Of a stretch of DNA of 64,000 bases, positions 58,201 to 64,000 are shown in pieces. A program made the position numbers and the translations under genes. The notes under the pieces were generated by a model. It did not search any database. It was given only the letters and a program-made list of their open reading frames with translations, and had not been told where the DNA came from. The stretch is from contig JANTQA010000011.1 of assembly GCA_027625915.1 (NCBI GenBank), positions 62,001 through 126,000 on the forward strand, in the 5' to 3' direction. The DNA is from Anaeramoeba flamelloides. Lineage: Eukaryota; Metamonada; Anaeramoebidae. Numbering within the stretch: the stretch's first letter is position 1; each line of letters starts with the position of its first letter.

Positions 58201-60612
58201 AAGTTCCAGCCAATTAATCTTACACTCTTCAATTTGGATTTCGGAAATAAAAAAAATAAATTGTCAAAAATTGTCATTTTGAACAACCATTAAAATCCAT
58301 ACCAAGCACAAGATAGATCAGATAAGAACCAAATTAACAACTTATTACACCCTACACAAGATAATCTTTTTTCAAATTCCAGGGATTGTAATCCTTAAGG
58401 GCCGAGTCATTACTGTTAAAAATAATTTTCTGAAATGGATTAAAAAAATGTAAAAATTTTAATGAAATTACAAATAAGGATCCAAAACTAACCAATATGT
58501 GAAGCGTGATCGATCTCCAAAAATCAACAATCGAAAAAAGAGGGCATTTTTAGAAAAAAACACCAAAGTCAACAATCAATTTCCAATGTGAATGATTCGA
58601 ATATATATATTTGAATACAGTTGTGTTAGTTTTGAAGTGTCTCTCTTTGGCTCTTTTTGAGATCTTGATGATTTTTAATTTATTTTTTAATATTCTTGAA
58701 TAAGTTATTTTTTTCTCCAGAATGATACAAAATCCTTACTCTGTCAAATATAGAGAGTTACAGAATAACCATAAATTAGATTAAATCCAATTAAATAGAT
58801 TGTGAACTTAAATTTCTTCAATTTAAAACAAATTGTTTTCTTTAAGTATTTGGGAATATAAAAATAAAAAGTTTAATTTTTTTTTTTAAATTTTGTTTTT
58901 TTTGAAATAGAGAAATGCTTTTTAAACTTTTTTTTCAATTGAATTTTTTGCCAATGAGATCCTCTTAAAATTTTTTATTTAATTTTTGAATTTTGTGTAT
59001 TTATTAATTTTTTTACGAATTGAATTTTTTGTAATTGAGATGATCTCTCAAAATTTTTTTTATTTGTTAGTTAAATTTTGTCAATCAAAGGAAGGGTAAT
59101 TTCACAATACCCTTTTAAGTTTCAATTCACTCATTGAGTATGGACCAAATACAGTGTAAAGGACTAGACCATTAATATTGAACAAAAGTTTAGCCCTCGA
59201 GAAAAAAAAAAAAAAAGGGTAATATCATTTGAAGCAAAAAAATTTTTTAGGTGAATAATCCCAACTAAAGTGTGACAAAGAAGTTTTGGTCACAGCCCTG
59301 AAAATAGGTTTATTGAAATTTAACAACTGTTTTGGAACTACTTTGGAAAACTTTTTTTGTCACACTATTTTCAAAAAGATCAATCGAAAATAACAAGAAA
59401 AAAAAAAAAGACAAAGAAAAAGAAAAAGAAAAAGAAAAAGAAAAAAATCTAAAATTCCTTACTATCCAGCAGAATCATTTAGATGGAATTTTGTGTCGCG
59501 TTCTTTGTAGGTTTGTTGTACACCAGAGTCCAGCCACAATTTGTGCAAATTTTGTGTAAATTCCTCGGTCCAAACATCTCCATCGTTTTGAAATAGTTTA
59601 ACCATTGATGCTTGTTCCTTTTTTTTAATTAAAAAGAGTTTTTATGTTTCGAATTAGATTGTAATTTGGTTGGGGATCGGTAGTTTCATGAAGTAGACAA
59701 TTTTAGTAGGAAAAGAAAATATTTTTTTTTCTATTTTTTCAATTTGAAATTTCTAAATTTTCTTTTCTTTAATTTTTCGAAATTCAAAAATATTTTTCAA
59801 AACAGCGATTTCTGTCAAAAAAAATTTGAAATAGAGTTTTGGCTTGGAACGAAATCAGAGAAAAATTTTCTTTGTTTCTGATCGTTTTTGTCTAAAAAAA
59901 AAGAAACAAAATGGAAAATTTGGAATGAAATTAATTACATTGTTTTCAATTGGAATGGACATTTGTTCTGAAGCCATAATCAGGACTTTCATTTGTGAAA
60001 CGGTGTTTTGTCTGATTATGTTGATGAAATATTCATAATCTTCATCGTCAAAATTTCCATCTTGAAGAAGCTTCATTTGTTTAAACAAAGTTGACTTTCC
60101 TGACTCACCGGCACCTATTTTTGTTTGAAGAAGCCGTTGGTTTTTGTTCAGTTTTGGGGATTATTAATCAATAAGTTAACATTTGAAAGTTAATAATTGT
60201 TGGAATGGTAAATTGAAGGAAAATTGGAACACAAAAAGGAAGAAAGGAAAAAAAAAAAAGATTCTAGGAAAAAGGGTTGTTTGGAATGAACAAAAAAGAT
60301 TTTTTTTCTTTATGTTTTTTGTTATTCTATTTGTTTAGAAGGTTTGTGGTTTTGAAAATTCAATGAAAACGAATTTATTTTGAATTTATTGTTTTTCTTT
60401 TCTTTTTTTAAAAAAAATTTTTCCAAAATAAAAAAATTGGTAAAAAAATTGTTGAAGACATTTTAAAAAACGAAGAAAGACACACCTAAAAGGAGAATTT
60501 TGATTTCTTCATCAATCTGGTTTTGTAATTTTTTTAATTTTTTTTCGATCTTTTTATTTTGTTTTTTTGCAGCTTTGTCTCCGCTTGATTCTGAAGAAAG
60601 ACAACAACCCAT
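49832..60612 (-). CDS. heterotrimeric G-protein alpha subunit, five exons, 362 aa
   Basis: Exons: 60612-60486, 60114-59939, 59617-59463, 55290-54878 and 50049-49832; introns of 371, 321, 4,172 and 4,828 bp; all join in phase. The N-terminus MGCC gives the usual myristoylation (Gly2) and palmitoylation (Cys3/4) sites, then a coiled lysine-rich helix. G1 is GAGESGKST, split by intron 1. The helical domain includes KLWLDSGVQQTYKERDTKFH. Switch I HARVRTTGI keeps the catalytic Arg, switch II DVGGQRNERRKWIHCF keeps the catalytic Gln, G4 is NKKD, and G5 is ETCAVNT in place of TCATDT. So GTP binding and hydrolysis should work. Oddities: an acidic insert (SEEVEEDEDEETVRE) before the last strand; no Cys at position -4 (ends SFKM), so it is not a pertussis-toxin site; and the Ala-Thr of TCAT is changed to Ala-Val. 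It acts at the plasma membrane downstream of seven-helix receptors. The closest subclass cannot be named by eye. Confidence 0.93.
50571..50614. repeat. AT microsatellite in G-alpha intron 4
   Basis: More than 20 uninterrupted AT units, followed by a CACGGGTCTTACG motif and a tract with repeated TTTTCGTTTT (50628-50780) that is unusually rich in CG dinucleotides for this window. Confidence 0.85.
52160..52252 (+). repeat. GT microsatellite in G-alpha intron 4
   Basis: About 40 GT units bracketed by ATATATAT, in turn bracketed by roughly complementary sequences (CCGTAAACGGAAATTTCCG at the left, CGGGGAAACGAATTTTACG at the right). A GC-rich patch with CGCGTCGCTCACGCGTGCGC follows (52275-52300). 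In one frame the repeat reads as a long Val-Cys run, which is not a gene. Confidence 0.85.
53780..54410. repeat. hairpin repeat family G, cluster 2
   Basis: At least three hairpins have arms of the type TTTTCCAGAATTCAAAAGAAT and its complement ending CTGGAAAA (53788-53862, 54049-54105, 54307-54370). They alternate with copies of GAAAATCAATAGATTTTC (53985, 54148, 54198, 54250) and TTAGGTTTTTTTGAGTTTTC. It is a tandem-like array in G-alpha intron 4. The unit order differs from the 26-kb cluster. Confidence 0.65.
56340..56780. mobile_element. inverted-arm element with coding relic in G-alpha intron 3
   Basis: Arms 56345-56475 and about 56640-56765 are complements with TTTTTGGTTTTTATTTTTTG in common. 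Both arms read as protein outward-in: LIKALEIVYPNIK on the plus strand and VKALTIFYPQIQRIIL on the minus. Just before, the plus strand reads MDVLNEFFRYTTNAVISF. The AL..VYP pattern resembles the catalytic region of Mutator-like transposases (AL...V P followed by C..H), but the match is short and the family call is a guess. Confidence 0.4.
57040..57520. mobile_element. Tc1/mariner-type MITE, 481 bp
   Basis: Begins CAGTGGTGTAAATAACCC and ends with the complement GGGTTATTTACACCACTG. A TA dinucleotide flanks each end (57038-57039 and 57521-57522), exactly as Tc1/mariner insertions leave. No transposase inside. Located in G-alpha intron 3. Confidence 0.85.
57842..58394. mobile_element. foldback MITE family E, copy 2
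   Basis: Inverted arms of about 240 bp: GATTACAATCCCTGAAATTT and TTGACAATTTATTTTTTT at the left with complements at the right. TTAA is present on both sides (57838-57841 and 58395-58398). It abuts repeat F copy 1. Located in G-alpha intron 3. Confidence 0.75.
58395..59160 (+). repeat. dispersed repeat F, copy 1
   Basis: Collinear with 62136-62822. Shared blocks: TTAAGGG at the start, TGATCTCCAAAAATCAACAA, GTTATTTTTTTCTCCAGAAT, TTTTTTGCCAATGAGAT and CAAATACAG near the end. About 770 bp, non-coding. Located in G-alpha intron 3, directly after foldback E copy 2. Confidence 0.7.
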
Positions 60613-63600
60613 CTTTTTTGAGGACTATATTTTGTGTTGGAAGAAAAAATCTAAAAAAGGGAAAGGTTAAAAGAAGGTGATAGATTATTAAGGTATTAGA
60701 TAAATGAGTGGTGGATAATAAAATGGTAAAAAAATAATATTGATTAGGAACTGCTTTTTTAACACTATGGATGTAACTATATGTTGTTATTATACCCTTT
60801 CTTGTTTTTATGGTATAAATCCATTTTTAATAGGAAAAGAATATTTTTCTTTTTCCATATTTTTTCAATAATTGCTATTTGGGCTTTATGTTCACTAAAT
60901 TGTGACAACTTTTTTTGATTTAAAATTTGTTCACGATTTTGTGTTTATTCTGTCTGTTGTAGTTTTTATAAATTTTTTTTCAAATTATCTATTTTAAGGT
61001 AGAAAAGAAAGAGTGTTGGTTAGTTTTGGTAACTCTATTTCAAGAAAAAAAACTCTTAAATTTGACACAAATTGGTTATGATCGAAGAATGAGCAAAACT
61101 GAAAACAGACCGATATTTTTTCACAGCGTAAATAACTATCAGCAATTGTAAAATACTCTTTCCACTTTTTCATTATTATTACTTAAATAAAAAAGTTATA
61201 AAGTTTTCTTTCAACACTAGTATTTCCGAAGAAAAGGGAAAAACTTTTCATTTTTCTTATTTTGTGAATATCGATTTTCAAAATAGTATACTGTAATTTG
61301 TGATCTCATCTATTATTTTCCAATTAATAAATGCAAATTTTTAGTTCACATTCCAAAATATTTCTCTGTATAAAAGCTGAAGTAAATCCAAAAGATCTTT
61401 ACAACTTGGTTTAGAAATGAAATTTGTAAACAATAACATCTAACTTCCTTAGTTAACTCAAAGACAAAATTTTTACTCTTCTAATTTGATTGTATCAGTA
61501 ATAATTAATATTCATTTGGGAAATTGAAAGAAAAATTTTCTTTTATTAATTGGAAAATAATAGTATTTGAAAATATTGAATAAAATGAAGAGAAAATTAT
61601 TACTTATTTCTTTTGAAAATCACACAGAATTATAAATTTTCTATTAATGAAGGGAATACTCAAGTATCAGCGACAATTTAAAATGGATATTTCTTTCACA
61701 TAATGTTTCGAAAAAGGTTTTTGAAAAATAAATGGGAAAAAATTTACCTTACTGATAAATCCGGATAAATATCTGAAAATTATTGCTTCATTTTCCTTTA
61801 CAGAACTTTTTTTATCAGTGCTTTGAGGAAATAATTTTATTGGATTACTTCTTAGAAACTTTGTAAAATTTCTTTGGCTCCAAAAATTTCTTTCTATTGT
61901 GTTGGTTTAAAAGTTGTGGTTATTGATGAAAAAAAATAGAAATTTATTAAAAAGTGTCTTAAGTCTATTATAATTTATTAGTATTCACAGATTTTTTTCA
62001 GAAAAATTTGAAGAAATAGATCCACCATTCACAAGAAGATAGTTCTTTGTAAATCAACCATATTATTACAACATATACTTACCAATAATATATCAATATA
62101 CAAGAATAATCTGTTACCCAAATCCAAAATTATCTCTTAAGGGTTGGGTCATTATGGTTAAAAATATTTTTCTGAAATTTTTAAAAAACATATTAAAATT
62201 TTTTTGGAGTACCTAATTTCAATCAAAAACTATCCAAAACTGTAAAGTTTGATTGATCTCCAAAAATCAACAATCAAAATCAAGACATTTTCAGAAAAGG
62301 GTACCAAAGAACAATACTCAATTCCCAATATGAATGGTTAGAATTTTTATTTTTGAAAACAACTGTATTAGTTTTAATGTGTCTCTCTTTGGGGCATTTT
62401 GAAATCTTGAAGATTTTTAATTCCTTTTTTATTATTCCCGTATAAGTTATTTTTTTCTCCAGAATATTACAAAATCCTTACTTTTCTCAAATATAGAGAG
62501 AGTTGCAAAATAACCACAAATTATATTAAATTGAATTAAACTGGACATGTACTTATAAAAAATTATTTTTTTTAAATTTAGAAATTTAACCCTTCGAAAA
62601 TTTACAAATAAAGAAACAAATAATTTTATTTTTTTAATAAAATTTTTTGGGAATTAAATTTCTTCAAAACTGTTTGTTTTTTATTATTGAATTTTTTGCC
62701 AATGAGATTTACTGGAATTTTTTTTTTTTTTATTTAAATTATGCCAATCAAATGAAGGGCAATTTCACAACACAATCTTTAAGTTTCAAATCACCATTTG
62801 ATTATATGACAAATACAGGATAAATGAAGAGGTTTTTAATGAAATCACTTTGAACTTTAAATTTTATTTCCAATTTGGAATTTATGAACTTTTATTAAGA
62901 AAAAGTCCAAAAAAAAATCTATTTTTTTATTGAGTTTGGGGGTTTCCTTTTAAATGATTGTAGAAATTAAAACTAAAGTGATAACCCAAGGCACAACTGT
63001 TGGTTTTTTTAATTTATAACCCCTCCAAAAAAAAAAAAAAAAGTTTTTCCATACTCTTTAGTAAACAGAGAATTGAACCTCAAATTATTCAATTTACAAA
63101 TTCCCTCAATTAAAATTATCATTTTGTATACCTTTGAAATTTAATATTGAAAATCCTCAAGATATAAATGAAAATATATGATGTTAAAATCTTGTACTGT
63201 TTTAAAATATTCAAGAGATTATGTAAGAAAATTAGTATTATTAATTTAGATTGATAAAACTTTATTTAATTAATTATATTTGGGTTGGATGCGTTTATCA
63301 TTATTTTTGTTTGAAAATCACAATAAAAACAAAATCTTAATTCTGATAAAAGCCATTGACAAATAACCAGAGCAAATTTAATTTCAAATATTGATCATTT
63401 TTTATGGGTGCATTCTTTCCTATGAAAAAGATAGATTAATAATTGTTAACAAATGAAAAGAAATGAATTATAATTAATTTCAATTCAAACAGTTAGAGAT
63501 TATTTTCATTAATTTACAATCCTGAAATCTCTGATTTTATACTTAAATATACTAAAATGAAATATCAGGCCACTGGGTCTGTAATTTACGCTTGACTAAT

Positions 63601-64000
63601 CATAGAAAAGATAATTCGAGTAGTCATTTTAAAAAAGTAAGGACTTTTTTTAAAACTTGTTTTAAAGTTTTCTATTTTAAAAAGATAAAAAACTTTTTCA
63701 GGATTAAAACTTATCTGTTTCAAAAAAGTGAGGAACCAATATTTAAATGCGAGTCAGGAATTTGAACAGAAAGAAAAGCATGTTTTAAAAAAAAAGCACA
63801 CACTTTATTAAAATACAAAACTCTAAAAAAGTTTTCGTTCTACACTAAAAAAAAAAATTATTCACTTTTTTGAATTAATATAATTTTTTTCAGTCTGATG
63901 CCTGAAATTCCAAACTTTTCTTTAACTTGTTATTGAAACTGTTCATTTGTTTTTCATTTCATTGTTGTTGATCTCTTTCTTTGTTCGAATTCAATTCAAA
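60613..64000. other. upstream region of G-alpha, no gene seen
   Basis: AT-rich and without a convincing reading frame. The only feature recognised is repeat F copy 2 (62136-62822). The first few hundred bases upstream of 60612 should hold the G-alpha promoter, but no clear motif stands out. Confidence 0.5.
62136..62822 (+). repeat. dispersed repeat F, copy 2
   Basis: About 690 bp in the same orientation as 58395-59160, sharing TTGATCTCCAAAAATCAACA, GTGTCTCTCTTTGG, TTTTTTTCTCCAGAAT and ATTTTTTGCCAATGAGATT. Several small gaps separate the copies. No inverted termini were recognised, so the element class is open. Confidence 0.7.

Noticed and set aside
60100-60116. Acceptor inside the P-loop codons as a sign of a broken G-alpha gene
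   Set aside because: The donor G|GTGTGT and acceptor ATAG|GT join to give GAGESGKST exactly, so this is a normal intron.
1-64000. Search for retroviral, LTR, Polinton or other capsid-bearing elements
   Set aside because: No long direct terminal repeats and no reverse transcriptase, integrase, capsid or type B polymerase motifs were seen.
1-64000. CRISPR-like arrays
   Set aside because: The short repeats seen are microsatellites or dispersed hairpins without regular unique spacers, and the host is a eukaryote.

Overview
The window is very AT-rich nuclear DNA from a eukaryote. Coding blocks are split by GT-AG introns, some of them 2-5 kb long, and proteins carry long lysine, glutamate, asparagine and glutamine tracts. 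Small DNA transposons fill much of the non-coding space. The mix of a B-box/coiled-coil/filamin-like/SPRY protein family, a heterotrimeric G-protein alpha subunit, a COP9 signalosome subunit and a Mif2-type CENP-C suggests a free-living amoeboid or flagellate protist. An Anaeramoeba-like metamonad is my best guess, but this is inference from protein style only. I see no rRNA or tRNA gene, no CRISPR array, and no LTR, retroviral or Polinton-like element.

Layout. 1-6.4 kb: no convincing gene, mostly repeats. 7.0-9.8 kb: a divergent pair, a multi-pass membrane protein on the minus strand and a zinc-ribbon, lysine-rich protein on the plus strand. 15.0-16.3 kb: a glutamine-rich coiled-coil protein (minus). 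17.7 kb: an isolated terminal-exon-like piece (minus). 19.9-20.9 kb: a B-box gene (plus) split by a 700-bp CACTA-type element. 24.1-25.2 kb: a broken B-box/coiled-coil/SPRY-like gene (plus). 29.1-32.9 kb: an apparently intact two-exon TRIM-like gene (minus). 34.1 kb: a short cysteine-containing first-exon candidate (minus). 39.4-41.9 kb: an intact CENP-C homologue (plus). 46.7-48.0 kb: a three-exon CSN8 gene (minus). 49.8-60.6 kb: a five-exon G-alpha gene (minus), whose two large introns hold many inserted elements. 60.6-64 kb: no gene, one large dispersed repeat.

How the genes relate. They do not form an operon-like unit. The clear ones belong to separate cell systems: kinetochore (CENP-C), ubiquitin-like/cullin control (CSN8), receptor signalling (G-alpha) and possibly ubiquitin or cytoskeletal scaffolding (TRIM-like). 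Three B-box genes or remnants lie within about 13 kb, a local family in different states of decay.

The repeat layer is the most distinctive part. At least a dozen short families with terminal inverted repeats can be told apart: PIF/Harbinger-like MITEs with TAA duplications (two copies both 458 bp), a CACTA-type element, Tc1/mariner-like MITEs with TA flanks, long-armed foldbacks, a hairpin repeat around GAAAATCAATAGATTTTC, and a SINE-like insertion with a 20-bp target duplication. Several host reading frames break exactly at homopolymer runs, so assembly indels should be excluded before real decay is inferred.
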